Source: Chryseobacterium sp. Tr-659 (GTDB lineage Bacteria; Bacteroidota; Bacteroidia; Flavobacteriales; Weeksellaceae). Taken from it: a DNA stretch of 64,000 nt. Below the pieces are notes generated by a model. It was given only the letters and a program-made list of their open reading frames with translations. It made no database searches and was not told the origin of the DNA. Below, in pieces: positions 52,823 to 63,225 of the stretch. Made by a program: the position numbers and the translations under genes. The stretch spans positions 124,001 to 188,000 of the forward strand of contig NZ_VWWP01000001.1 of assembly GCF_011752975.1 (NCBI RefSeq). Reading direction: 5' to 3'. The stretch's first letter is position 1. Each line of letters opens with the position of its first letter.

Positions 52823-53513
52823 TTGTTTATTATTGGTGTTTTAAAATTGCTATTTATATTCAAATTTACATATTGCGTAAATATAAGATATATACAATTG
52901 CTTAATGTTGTTTTTGGTTTTAGCTATCTATTTGTTAGTCGCTAAATATAGAATATAAATATAATATTTCCTTACGGGAAACCATAATCTAACAAAAAAA
53001 AACACTCTGCAAGAAGTAGAACGGTTAGCATATTAATTTGCCACTCAGCTACCATATGAGTTCTTTGGTGTTGTTTTTTAGTATTGTAAATTCTAAAAAC
53101 AGCCTTCTGTCTTTTTATTTTAACCTTACTTCGCGGTTCCAGAATATTCTTTTGAGGTTCTAAGCCCATCCGAAGCTATATAAAACCTATCCGGTGGGGT
53201 TCGCCAACCGGAAATTTAATATTGTAAACCTATCAACAGAACCTTAAGACCTAAAAGGAATATTTCAGAACCCCAAAATAGTGTTTCAAGACCTCAGCTT
53301 AGATATCCGGAACCTCAGAGGATGAGGTAAGGGAACTTTTTTTCATCTGAAGTAATCGTAATTTTATAAAAAACTGGATCTTTTAAAAGAAGCTCCTCAC
53401 TATCTAGTGAATCCTTTCATATGGTTTAGTATTATGAATTAAATATTCTAACAACAATATGATCTAAAGGACCTTTTTCATAAGCAGAATTTATTGTATT
53501 GTTGTATTTAAAT
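52823..53513. repeat. Degenerate repeat field without genes
   Basis: About 690 bases before the first clear groEL-downstream module. A decayed module lies at about 52997-53032 (ACTCTGC..AGTAGAACGGTT, then AGCATATTAATTT, compared with AGTATATTAAATT in the intact copy at 53617). Further on, AGAACCTCAAAAGAATATTC on the minus strand (about 53138-53160) is mirrored by AGACCTAAAAGGAATATTTC on the plus strand (about 53249-53268), around a small hairpin CCGGTGGG..CCAACCGG (about 53192-53212). A 65-codon minus-strand frame covers part of this but contains repeat sequence only, so no gene is called. Confidence 0.55.
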
Positions 53514-53646
53514 ATCCTTGTCAAGGTTTTAAACCTTGACAAGGATGTCAATCCAGGCTCCTGTCCCTAAAACTTAAACCTTGTAAATAAAAACCGCTCT
53601 AGAAAGTAGAACGGTTAGTATATTAAATTACTTCGGTCGCCGACCG
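53514..53646 (-). repeat. groEL-downstream module, copy A
   Basis: Reading on the minus strand from the stop codon of the phosphotransferase: a 13-base palindrome CGGTCG-C-CGACCG (53634-53646), a linker AATTTAATATACTAACC, the terminator stem AACCG..CGGTT (53592-53616), a pyrimidine linker, and a 33-bp palindrome (53514-53546, 16-bp arms around one base). It is the same order as copies B and C. No outward -7 box (TAAATTTG) follows in this copy. Confidence 0.85.
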
Positions 53647-54639
53647 TTATTCTATTTCAATTTTATGGTACGCGATCCATCGTTTTAAATTCCCGACCAT
53701 TCGTTTTAAATGATCTTCATTCAGGAAAATATTGGTCCAATATTCAAACCTGTCACACTGCACACTAATGTAATAGGTCATAATGGCTAAACAGGCGAAG
53801 GGTAAAAACTGCTTTTCTTCGTTGCTGATTTTAGTTACTGTTTCATAACCTTTCAAGAAGCTTTCTACTTTTTCTTGATATTCTTCTTCGTTTAAATGAG
53901 TGGCAAGTAGTTGGAACATAAAATAAGAAATGTCAAAAGATAAATAGCCGTTGCCACAAAAATCAAAGTCAAAAAATGTTATTTCCTTTTCCTCATCAAT
54001 GTGTAAATTATCAAACCAAACATCAAGATGAACACTTCCATGTCTCATTTTCGATAGGTCAGCATTCTGGATTTTCAGCGTTAAAAAAGCAGAGAGTTTT
54101 TCTAAAAAATCAATTTCGCTGTTGGTTGTATTAAAGAACTTTTTTATTCTTAGAACAGGATCATGAAGCAGGTTTTGAGTAGTGTAAGATATTCTCGATA
54201 GTTCAAAATTCTCTGTCGATTGATGAACTTTGGCTAATGCTTGTCCGATGAGAAAACTTGTCTGGGGTGAAAATTTTGCGGTCTTTGTGCCTTTGGCAAA
54301 TGAAAATAAAACACCAAATCTTTTTCCTTCCGGTGCTTCAATTTCCTGTACATATTCGCCCGATTTGTCGGCAATTGGATAAGCAACCTGTTTGTTGTTT
54401 TCTTTTAAGTGAATCAATAATCTTAATTCTTCTTCAATTTCTGATTTGGTCCGCCAATTGTGAGTGTAAACTCTGAAAACATATTTCTGTTCGTCATCCT
54501 GAACAATATATAAATGGTTCATTGCCAATCGGAAAATGCGGCATTCGGTTTTGTTGCTTAGTTTGTATTTTTGTTGAATAAGTTGGCTAAGTTCATTGGG
54601 TGAAAGAGTGCTGTTTATGGTTGGGAATTTAGTGGTCAT
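53647..54639 (-). CDS. Phosphotransferase enzyme family protein (APH-like kinase)
   Basis: 330 residues of the aminoglycoside phosphotransferase/choline kinase fold. Catalytic loop RHGSVHLDVWFDNLHID (H-x-D-x-x-x-D-N), metal Asp in TFFDFDFCGNGYLSFD, N-lobe FRLAMNHLYIVQDDEQKYVF and FRVYTHNWRTKSEIEEELRL. Substrates of this group include homoserine, sugars and antibiotics; the closest style is the homoserine-kinase-II-like family, but the substrate cannot be read. It sits between module copies A and B, 52 bases downstream of the copy B promoter box, so it is a candidate cargo gene. Confidence 0.88.
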   Translation of the reverse strand: MTTKFPTINSTLSPNELSQLIQQKYKLSNKTECRIFRLAMNHLYIVQDDEQKYVFRVYTHNWRTKSEIEEELRLLIHLKENNKQVAYPIADKSGEYVQEIEAPEGKRFGVLFSFAKGTKTAKFSPQTSFLIGQALAKVHQSTENFELSRISYTTQNLLHDPVLRIKKFFNTTNSEIDFLEKLSAFLTLKIQNADLSKMRHGSVHLDVWFDNLHIDEEKEITFFDFDFCGNGYLSFDISYFMFQLLATHLNEEEYQEKVESFLKGYETVTKISNEEKQFLPFACLAIMTYYISVQCDRFEYWTNIFLNEDHLKRMVGNLKRWIAYHKIEIE

Positions 54640-54690
54640 TAATTCTTGGTTTGTCTTTGGTTAGGGCTTTCTACAATGGCGGCTGACATG

Positions 54691-54857
54691 CAAATTTACG
54701 TATTAAATTAAAATATATTTAAATATCCTTGTCAAGGTTTTAAACCTTGACAAGGATATCAATCTAGACTCCTTTCCTAAAAATTGAACCTTGTAAATAA
54801 AAAACCGCTCTACAAAGCAGAACGGTTTATATATTAAATTGTCTTAGCGACTCGCTA
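54691..54857 (-). repeat. groEL-downstream module, copy B
   Basis: Same order as copy C: small palindrome AGCGA-C-TCGCT (54846-54856), AATTTAATATATAAACC, terminator stem AACCG..CGGTT (about 54805-54830), linker, 33-bp palindrome (54725-54757), then ATTTTAATTTAATACG and a -7 box TAAATTTG (54691-54698) directed at the phosphotransferase. It is followed without a gap by the groEL 3' fossil, giving a direct repeat of 54691-54993 with 55627-55918. Confidence 0.9.
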
Positions 54858-54993
54858 CTAAATCATTCCTGGCATTCCACCACCCATTGGTATAGCTGGT
54901 TCAGCGCTCTTCACTTCAGTGATTACACATTCAGTTGTAAGAAGCATTCCAGATACAGAAGCTGCGTTTTCAAGGGCAACTCTTGTTACTTTA
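54858..54993 (-). pseudogene. groEL 3'-end fossil (last 44 codons)
   Basis: On the minus strand these bases encode [44 protein letters not shown] and a TAG stop: the C-terminal end of GroEL, differing at a handful of bases from the real gene 0.9 kb away. The homology begins abruptly at the TAA stop codon of the lipoprotein gene, which is itself the first bases of the fossil (TAAAGTAAC). It has no start codon and is not translated as GroEL. Confidence 0.95.
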
Positions 54994-55560
54994 TTCTTTA
55001 TAAATTGCTAATCTTATTTGATCGAACCCATTTTTTCCCCTAAAACGGAATAGATAGGCATTCAATTTCTGACTTTGCCATTTGATATCATCTCTTACTG
55101 TTTCTTCTTTGGATTTTTCCAAATCTTCATATACTTCCAGGTATGGTTTTCCAAGATTTTCATTTAAATATTTTTTGATTTCGTGGAATTTTTCATCAAA
55201 CTGATTAGTAGATATTTCAGCTTTTTCATTTTCATTCCATTCATAGAACTTGAATTGGGTTTGGTCATCTTTTGTAAAAAAATAATCTACTTTAAGAATG
55301 AAGTTATTTTCATTTCTTTGATAAGATTTAGGAATTTCAAATGTATGCTTTTCAAAAGTTGGATAAATATCTTCTCCAATTCCCCAAAAATATCCAAGCG
55401 TGATATCTTTTGATTTTTTACTTATTTCTTCTTTCTTAATTTCGGTGAATTTTTTAAAAGAAAGATCAACTTCATTTTGAACAGGAACATTATTGAATCT
55501 ACCTAATGAACAGCTGTAAGATATTAGTATAATAAAGACAAAGAGAATTGTGGTTTTCAT
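54991..55560 (-). CDS. Putative lipoprotein between groEL-module copies
   Basis: 189 residues. [17 protein letters not shown] gives a lipobox SYSC (Cys 17). The mature part is polar and mixed alpha/beta ([40 protein letters not shown]) and ends RLAIYKE. No domain recognised. Its stop codon lies at the junction with the groEL fossil, and its promoter box (55627-55634) belongs to module copy C, so the whole gene sits exactly between two copies of a roughly 300-bp direct repeat, as an inserted cargo would. Confidence 0.8.
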   Translation of the reverse strand: MKTTILFVFIILISYSCSLGRFNNVPVQNEVDLSFKKFTEIKKEEISKKSKDITLGYFWGIGEDIYPTFEKHTFEIPKSYQRNENNFILKVDYFFTKDDQTQFKFYEWNENEKAEISTNQFDEKFHEIKKYLNENLGKPYLEVYEDLEKSKEETVRDDIKWQSQKLNAYLFRFRGKNGFDQIRLAIYKE

Positions 55561-55626
55561 TATAGCACTATGTTATTGTGAGATACTACGTATAATTTTT
55601 TCATAGTTAGACTTTGTATTTTTATA

Positions 55627-55782
55627 CAAATTTACGCATTAAATTAAAATCCTTGTCAAGGTTTAAAACCTTGACAAGGATGCCAATTCAGGTTCCTTTC
55701 CTAAAACTTAAACCTTATAAATAAAAAACCGCCCTGCAAAAGCAGAGCGGTTATATATTAAATTTGTCTTAGCAAGATGCTA
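55627..55782 (-). repeat. groEL-downstream module, copy C (groEL terminator region)
   Basis: Starting at the groEL stop: small palindrome AGCA-AGA-TGCT (55771-55781), AATTTAATATATAACC, terminator stem of 11 bp with one mismatch (55729-55754), a linker with AAACTTAAACC, a 33-bp perfect palindrome (55649-55681), then TTG-N22-TAAATTTG (TTG 55657-55659, -7 box 55627-55634), a full promoter pointing at the lipoprotein gene. This is presumably the parent copy, since it adjoins intact groEL. Confidence 0.92.
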
Positions 55783-57518
<1,736 letters not shown>

Positions 57519-57797
57519 TTATCCAATAACCCCCAATAAATCAGCTTCTCTTACGATTAAGTAATCTTTACCTTCTAACTTCAATTCAGCTCCTGAATAT
57601 TTTCCATAAAGAACTTTGTCACCTACCTGAACAGTTGTAGGCTCATCCTTTTTACCAGGACCTACTGCCACTACAGTACCTTCTTGCGGCTTTTCCTTTG
57701 CAGTATCCGGGATGATAATACCTGAAGCTGTTTTAGTTTCTGCTGCGATTGGCTCTACCAGAACTCTGTCTGCCAATGGTTTAAAGTTTACTGACAT
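57519..57797 (-). CDS. groS: Co-chaperonin GroES
   Basis: 92 residues, complete. [20 protein letters not shown], the mobile loop [18 protein letters not shown], and [20 protein letters not shown]. It caps the GroEL chamber. Upstream 57798-57912 holds an AT-rich leader; no CIRCE element (TTAGCACTC-N9-GAGTGCTAA) is seen, so HrcA control is not indicated. Confidence 0.98.
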   Translation of the reverse strand: MSVNFKPLADRVLVEPIAAETKTASGIIIPDTAKEKPQEGTVVAVGPGKKDEPTTVQVGDKVLYGKYSGAELKLEGKDYLIVREADLLGVIG

Positions 57798-57912
57798 AAT
57801 ATGTTTATTTATTAATTATTTCTGCATTGTATTTCTCTAAATGTATGCCATGAGACGCTGATGGCTGAAATGGCAGACTTTTATTTCCGAATGTGAAAAT
57901 TTGGCAGAAAAA

Positions 57913-58704
57913 TTATTTTTTGCGAGAAGGAAACCCGAAAAGATAACTGGTTGCTACAGGTACTACAAACAGAAGAACGGTAATGGTGGAAACCAGAATT
58001 TCCATCGTATGGCTGCTTAAAAAATGGGCAAAAGCTGTGGAAGGGTAGAAGTGTTCATATAAAGAGAGACTAAGTTTAATCCCTAAAATAGCAATAACAA
58101 TAAATGCTGCCGTTTCCAGAAAAGGGAATTTTTGCATGAGACGAACAAACCATTGAGCAATAAATCTCATAGCTAAGATCCCAATGAAAACCCCAAGAGT
58201 AATAAGAAGCAGATTATCTGAAAAAGCCACAGCGGCAAAAACATTATCAATAGAAAAAGCAAGGTCCATTACTTCTACCAGTGCAACGGTAGCCCAGAAT
58301 TTACCCATAAGCCCAATGGAATTTCTATACAGCCAGCTGGATTCTTTGTCAGGATTTTCTTCCTGCTCCTCTTCCTCGTTTTTATTTTTAAATTTCTTGA
58401 TAAACCAGTCAACGGCAATGTAGATCAGATATACACCTCCCAAAGGTTTTAACCACCATACGGAAATCAGTACGGATGCGAAAATAAGGGCCAGTCCGCG
58501 AAAGACATAAGCTCCCAATATTCCGTATTTTAAGGCTCTTTTTCTTTGATGCTCCGGCAGGTCCATCACAATAGTGGCCAATACTGCGGCATTGTCTACG
58601 GAAAGTAAGCTTTCAATAAGGATCAGATTGGCAATAATGGCCATAGATTTTGTAGGATTTTGAAGAATATCATTAAGGAGGTGTGTAAAATCAGGAAGTA
58701 TCAT
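57913..58704 (-). CDS. TerC family integral membrane protein
   Basis: 263 residues from ATG 58704 (MILPDFTHLLNDILQ), which avoids the overlap with the symporter gene. About seven to eight membrane segments; LILIESLLSVDNAAVLATIV and VEVMDLAFSIDNVFAAVAFS are the two paired (S/D)-rich motifs with the conserved Asp and Asn of the TerC/YjbE family, linked to manganese efflux or metal homeostasis. A charged cytoplasmic loop (KFKNKNEEEEQEENPDKESS) lies in the middle. It begins 4 bases after the symporter gene and is cotranscribed with it. Confidence 0.9.
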   Translation of the reverse strand: MILPDFTHLLNDILQNPTKSMAIIANLILIESLLSVDNAAVLATIVMDLPEHQRKRALKYGILGAYVFRGLALIFASVLISVWWLKPLGGVYLIYIAVDWFIKKFKNKNEEEEQEENPDKESSWLYRNSIGLMGKFWATVALVEVMDLAFSIDNVFAAVAFSDNLLLITLGVFIGILAMRFIAQWFVRLMQKFPFLETAAFIVIAILGIKLSLSLYEHFYPSTAFAHFLSSHTMEILVSTITVLLFVVPVATSYLFGFPSRKK

Positions 58705-58708
58705 TTTT

Positions 58709-59905
58709 TTAAAGAGTAGTATTTTGATTAAGTTTGGAAATAATGGCAGCAGAAATAGTGATGCCAATGAAATTGGTAAGAGATCTGGCTTCATTCATAA
58801 AGCGGTCTACGCTGTAGAGTAAAGCAAGATCGGTAACAGGAATTTTTCCGAATCGGCTCAGAGTGAATATTAAGGCAAGAAAACCCGATCCTGGCACACC
58901 TGAAGCTGTTTTCGATGCAATTGAAATGATGATGAAAAGCGAGAAATAATCTTGTATATTAAGAGAAATATTATAAAACTGAACAAGGAAAATAGATGAA
59001 ATAGAAAGGTAAATACATGCTCCTGCCAGGTTGAAATTATAACCGAGAGGGATCACAAAACGAAGAATTTTTCGATCATACCCCTGTGATTCCATCTTGT
59101 CAAAAATCATAGGGAAAGCCGTCTTGGAAGAAGAGGTAGCTACCACCAGAATGATTTCTTCTTTAATGCTGATCAGAAGATCCCATAGGTTAATTTTAAA
59201 ATAAGCGGTAACTACTCCCAATATTCCGAAAATAAAAAAAAGGCAGGCAAGATAAACAGTCGCTACAATCTTACTGAGCGGCAATAAAGTATTAATTCCA
59301 TACACGGATATAGCATAAGCGATATTGCAGAAAATAACGATGGGAAGGAAGATATAGACATATTTGATCAGTTTAAAAAAGAAATTTTTCCCTTCATCCA
59401 AAAAATGAAGAATTTTATCTTTTCCCTTAGAAATGCCTATAAAAATACCTGTTGAGATTGATAAGAGAAGTAAGATTACATAATTGCTGAGATATAATGG
59501 ATTGTGAGTTTGGATCAAAAAACGCTCCGGCAAACTTTTATTAAGAGTTGCCAGGTTAATTCCGGTATTGGCCCCCGGTTTTAACAGAAAAGCAAAAGAA
59601 AACCCTAATACGATACTGACAGAAGTAATGATAAGGAAATAAAGGACCATTTGCCCTACAATTCTGAAGGCGTTTTTAATACTGAAAATATAACTTATCC
59701 CATAAGTCACTGCAATGAAAATTACAGGAACTATCAGAACCTCAAGAAGTACAAAAAAATAATGACTTACTTTTTCCAGGCGTTTGCTGATTTCCGGAAA
59801 ATAATAACCGGTTAATGCTCCACAGATAATGGCTGTGAATACATACAGAGTAAGGTTCCTTAAATAGGAGTCTGTAAAAGTTTTTTGCTTGAATAATGGT
59901 TTCAC
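58709..59905 (-). CDS. Dicarboxylate/amino acid:cation symporter
   Basis: 398 residues of the DAACS (GltP/DctA) family. Hairpin 1 motif ATSSSKTAFPMIFDKM, the segment VIPLGYNFNLAGACIYLS (the N-x-D-G helix here with Ala in place of Asp), and the C-terminal YSVDRFMNEARSLTNFIG with the substrate-binding Asp, Arg and Asn. It imports dicarboxylates or acidic amino acids with cations. Somewhat short at both ends (family about 420). Adjacent to a citrate-type transporter. Confidence 0.9.
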   Translation of the reverse strand: MKPLFKQKTFTDSYLRNLTLYVFTAIICGALTGYYFPEISKRLEKVSHYFFVLLEVLIVPVIFIAVTYGISYIFSIKNAFRIVGQMVLYFLIITSVSIVLGFSFAFLLKPGANTGINLATLNKSLPERFLIQTHNPLYLSNYVILLLLSISTGIFIGISKGKDKILHFLDEGKNFFFKLIKYVYIFLPIVIFCNIAYAISVYGINTLLPLSKIVATVYLACLFFIFGILGVVTAYFKINLWDLLISIKEEIILVVATSSSKTAFPMIFDKMESQGYDRKILRFVIPLGYNFNLAGACIYLSISSIFLVQFYNISLNIQDYFSLFIIISIASKTASGVPGSGFLALIFTLSRFGKIPVTDLALLYSVDRFMNEARSLTNFIGITISAAIISKLNQNTTL

Positions 59906-59952
59906 CCTATTTCTTTTTGTTAAATAAGAACACGAAATTTACAGAATTTACC

Positions 59953-61239
59953 TTAAATAATCCCAAGAGCCAATGCGCTAAGCAGCATGACGATAGAAGA
60001 CCCGATTGCCCATTTCAACGTAAATTTCAAATGGTCAGAAAACTCAACACCAGCCAATGATACCAATAAATAAGTTGAAGGAACCAAAGGGCTTAACAAG
60101 TGAGATGCCTGGCCCACAAGACTTGCACGGCCTAAAATATCGGGAGAAATACCTAGTTGATGACCGGTGGAAGTAATAACAGGCAAAATTCCAAAATAGT
60201 AAGCATCATTGGTAAGGAAAAAAGTTAACGGAACACTGAATATGGCAGTAATAACATTCAAATAACCTCCCCAGCTTTTAGGAACAATATCAATAATACT
60301 GTTTCCCATAGAGGTCATAATTCCGGTACCGTTCAGAATTCCCGTGAAAATTCCTGCTCCAAAAATCATTCCTGCAACAGATAAGGCATTGCCAGCATGT
60401 TTTGAAATAATCTTCTGTTGGTCTTTCAGTTTAGGATAATTGATGACAGAAGCTATACAGAAAGCAATCATAAAAGCAATTCCTAAGGGAATAATATCAA
60501 GAATCATTACGGTTAAAAGAATCATTGTCAAAATCAGATTAACAATAATTAATTTGGGACGGCGTAAAGCAGGATCATTTTCGCCAGCAATATCCTGGCC
60601 GCTATATTTTGTATATTTTCCATGTGCTGCTATTCTTTTTTTCTCCCTGATCCCAAGGATATAGGCAACAATGATTACCCAGACAATTCCTATCAGCATT
60701 ACGGGAATCATTGGAACAAATATCTCTGTGTGACCGAGTTTCAGAGAGCTCATCACCCTTGCAGTAGGACCTCCCCAGGGTAAAATGTTCATAATTCCTC
60801 CGGCCAGCATAATAATACAGGTGAGCACCAAAGGGTTCATGCCTTGCTTTTTGTAGAGCGGAAGCAAAGCAGCAACAACAATAATATAAGTAGAAGAGCC
60901 ATCGCCATCTAAAGAAACCAGTGTTGTAAGAATGGCCGTTCCAATGGTGGTTTTTACCGGATTATCTCCTACCGCTTTCAATATCGTATTGACAAGCGGT
61001 TCAAAGAGCCCTGTATCAATCATCAGACTGAAATAGAGGATCGCAAAAATGAGCATGACTCCGGTAAGGGCAATTTCTTTTACCCCATCTTTCATCATTT
61101 TGCCCAAATCAGGACCAAAACCCGCAATCACAGCAATAAGTACGGGAATAAGAACGAGAGCAGTAAGAGGCGTCATCTTTTTGTTCATGATGAGGATCAT
61201 GAAGATGAAAATCATTAAAAAGCCGAGAAATGTAAGCAT
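59953..61239 (-). CDS. CitMHS family citrate/metal transporter
   Basis: 428 residues with about 11-12 membrane segments. MLTFLGFLMIFIFMILIMNK, LTTLVSLDGDGSSTYIIVVA and LPWGGPTARVMSSLKLGHTE are the CitMHS signatures, with the LDGDGSSTY loop binding the Mg- or Ca-citrate complex. It takes up citrate complexed with a divalent cation, with protons. It sits next to the DAACS symporter and near a two-component pair, pointing to C4/C6 carboxylate use. Confidence 0.93.
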   Translation of the reverse strand: MLTFLGFLMIFIFMILIMNKKMTPLTALVLIPVLIAVIAGFGPDLGKMMKDGVKEIALTGVMLIFAILYFSLMIDTGLFEPLVNTILKAVGDNPVKTTIGTAILTTLVSLDGDGSSTYIIVVAALLPLYKKQGMNPLVLTCIIMLAGGIMNILPWGGPTARVMSSLKLGHTEIFVPMIPVMLIGIVWVIIVAYILGIREKKRIAAHGKYTKYSGQDIAGENDPALRRPKLIIVNLILTMILLTVMILDIIPLGIAFMIAFCIASVINYPKLKDQQKIISKHAGNALSVAGMIFGAGIFTGILNGTGIMTSMGNSIIDIVPKSWGGYLNVITAIFSVPLTFFLTNDAYYFGILPVITSTGHQLGISPDILGRASLVGQASHLLSPLVPSTYLLVSLAGVEFSDHLKFTLKWAIGSSIVMLLSALALGII

Positions 61240-61268
61240 AGTTAGTTTTATATAGATTTAAGATGGTG

Positions 61269-61961
61269 TTATTGATTTTTCTTTCTCCAGTCAAAAGTAT
61301 TTCTGAAACCTATAAAGCCGTAGTTACTTGTTTTTCCGGTTTCCAGCTGATTGATAAAGGCAATTTCCAAAGCAGAATTTTTCCCCGTTTTTATGCCAAG
61401 GCCTGCGGTAATACGGTTGCTGTCGAAGGGTTCTTCCTTATCAATGTTCATTCTTATTTCATTTTTAAGAATACCGTAAAGCCTTTCCTTTTCCCCTTTT
61501 TTATTGAAAGGAATTCTGACGGAAATCAGATATCGGATCCTTACCTCGAATTCATCCGGATTGCTGAGAAATCGTTCTTCCACTCTGAGTCGGTTTGATA
61601 TTGAAGTTCTGCCAATGTAATAATCAGCAGTTACCTGTTGAAAAGGTCTTTTTTCATATCTTATTTTTTTAGAATCATCAGTATTATAAGACTCTAGAAT
61701 TAAAAACATAAACCCCGCAGCAGGCTTTATATTTTCTACGACTTCATAGTCTACATAGGCATTCACAAGAAAAAGTCTTGTATCATAGGCCAAATCAAAT
61801 GAACGGTATTGGGTAAGGGCAGTTAAAGTACTTTTATCAGTAATCTTTGCTGACATCAGGTACTGAAACCACATATTATAATTATCCTTACTCTGGGCAT
61901 TAAAAAGTCCACTTACCAGGCAAAATGATAAAATAAGCGTTAATTGTATATTAAGTTTCAT
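61269..61961 (-). CDS. DUF2490 outer-membrane protein
   Basis: 230 residues. Signal peptide (1-22, ending FNAQ), then NYNMWFQYLMSAKITDKSTL, the DUF2490 start, and beta-rich sequence with TADYYIGRTSISNRLRVEER and a C-terminal FRNTFDWRKKNQ. Members are outer-membrane barrels of unknown function. It lies 29 bases upstream of the CitMHS gene, possibly providing an outer-membrane path for the substrate. Confidence 0.85.
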   Translation of the reverse strand: MKLNIQLTLILSFCLVSGLFNAQSKDNYNMWFQYLMSAKITDKSTLTALTQYRSFDLAYDTRLFLVNAYVDYEVVENIKPAAGFMFLILESYNTDDSKKIRYEKRPFQQVTADYYIGRTSISNRLRVEERFLSNPDEFEVRIRYLISVRIPFNKKGEKERLYGILKNEIRMNIDKEEPFDSNRITAGLGIKTGKNSALEIAFINQLETGKTSNYGFIGFRNTFDWRKKNQ

Positions 61962-61989
61962 GTAATATTTGATTAATATTGTAGTTTCT

Positions 61990-61997
61990 CAAATATA
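61990..61997 (-). promoter_or_regulatory. -7 promoter element of the DUF2490 gene
   Basis: On the minus strand the bases read TATATTTG, an exact TAnnTTTG box, about 28 bases before ATG 61961, leaving a leader of about 24. It points away from the divergent sensor kinase gene. Confidence 0.5.
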
Positions 61998-62078
61998 TTT
62001 ATTAGAAGAAGCGGCTTTTGATTTTTTCAATCAATGGCAGTTTTTCTCAACGAACTGCATTTTGAGACAAAAAGATAT

Positions 62079-62086
62079 TATATTTG
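62079..62086 (+). promoter_or_regulatory. -7 promoter element of the sensor kinase gene
   Basis: TATATTTG fits TAnnTTTG; a start near 62091 leaves about 22 bases to ATG 62113. A TTTTG at 62060-62064 lies closer than a normal -33 element. This makes the in-frame TTG at 61969 an unlikely start. Confidence 0.45.
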
Positions 62087-62112
62087 ATGCGTTTCAAAAT
62101 AAGGTATGGACT

Positions 62113-63225
62113 ATGTTTTTAATCATTAATTTTATTATTATATTATTGATTATCAGAATTTTATTTAATGGTAAAATTCTGGAAAGCCTTATGAAGTATC
62201 GTTGGAAATTCCTGTTGAGGTTTCAGCATATTTTTTTCCTTTTTATCTTCATTTTGATGACTTATTTCACCGAAAACTACTTCCTGGATTCTACTGAACT
62301 GGCAATAAGCATTATTTTAAACACGATTTTTAATATCGGAATTTATTATCTGGTGTATTATTATCTTGTACCCCGGTTCTATCTATCCAACAGATATCCG
62401 GAGTTTATACTCTATGCTTTAATCTGTTTTTTGATTTCCAGCCTTTTCCGAATTCTTTGGGAACCTGCAATCTTTGAAATGGATTTCAGTAAACAAGGAT
62501 ATCATGTAGGTTTTCTCTATAATGTTTACATTTCACAGGGAATCGTTATCCTTGTTGCTTCGTTTCTGGGAATTACCAAAGACAAATTTTTAATTGAACA
62601 GGATGTAATCAGCCTTGGAGAAGAGAAGGACCAGCTTTATCTTGATTTACTGAAATCTAAGCTGAACCCTCATTTTTTACTGAATACTCTTAATAATATA
62701 TATGCCAACAGTTTTACTCATTCTGAGAAAACCTCGGATTCTATTTTGCAGTTGAGCAGGCTTCTTAAATATATCATTTATGACAGTGGGAAAGAAAAAG
62801 TAACGGTTTCTCAGGAATTTTCTTCATTGAAAGCTCTTGCGGCTTTGTATCAGCTTAAATATAATAATCAGCTTGATATTGCCATGGATATTGAAGATCA
62901 GGAAGAATTTGACATTGCAGAAATTCCGTCTGCAATACTTCTTACTTTATTTGAAAATGCATTAAAACACTCGGCAATAGGAGAAGATGCTGATGGTTTT
63001 ATAAAATTATTCTGTAATATTGAGCGTTCTGAATTGTATTTTGAAATTATAAATTCTGTCGGGAAAGATAGAATTGATGCGGTTGAATCTAATTATCACG
63101 GATTGGGTAATGAAGCAATTATTCATATATTGGAAAAATTTTATCCGGATCAGTATGAATTTTATTCAGGGCCTAAAGAGAGTGATCAATATAAAATTGC
63201 TTTAACAATTACTATCAATGGCTAA
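62113..63225 (+). CDS. LytS/YehU-type sensor histidine kinase
   Basis: 370 residues from ATG 62113 (MFLIINFIIILLIIRILFNG). About five to six membrane segments (1-170) precede the kinase: LKSKLNPHFLLNTLNNIYAN is the His-kinase motif (phospho-His in NPHFLLN), then LSRLLKYIIYDSGKEKVTVS and a degenerate ATPase region ILLTLFENALKHSAIG (N box) with NYHGLGNEAI (G box). It overlaps the response regulator by 8 bases. The ligand is unknown; the neighbouring carboxylate transporters suggest a substrate signal. Confidence 0.88.
   Translation: MFLIINFIIILLIIRILFNGKILESLMKYRWKFLLRFQHIFFLFIFILMTYFTENYFLDSTELAISIILNTIFNIGIYYLVYYYLVPRFYLSNRYPEFILYALICFLISSLFRILWEPAIFEMDFSKQGYHVGFLYNVYISQGIVILVASFLGITKDKFLIEQDVISLGEEKDQLYLDLLKSKLNPHFLLNTLNNIYANSFTHSEKTSDSILQLSRLLKYIIYDSGKEKVTVSQEFSSLKALAALYQLKYNNQLDIAMDIEDQEEFDIAEIPSAILLTLFENALKHSAIGEDADGFIKLFCNIERSELYFEIINSVGKDRIDAVESNYHGLGNEAIIHILEKFYPDQYEFYSGPKESDQYKIALTITING

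Noticed and set aside
52972-53169. A 65-codon minus-strand frame (MGLEPQKNILEPRSKVKIKR..)
   Set aside because: It lies in the decayed repeat field and includes the degenerate terminator module; its sequence is explained by repeat DNA.
53514-53546. Reading the 33-bp palindromes as CRISPR repeats
   Set aside because: The copies are about 0.9-1.2 kb apart with genes between them, have no regular spacers, and no cas genes are present.
57798-57912. CIRCE/HrcA operator or sigma-54 site upstream of groES
   Set aside because: No TTAGCACTC-N9-GAGTGCTAA, and TTGGCA..TTGC has the wrong spacing for sigma-54.
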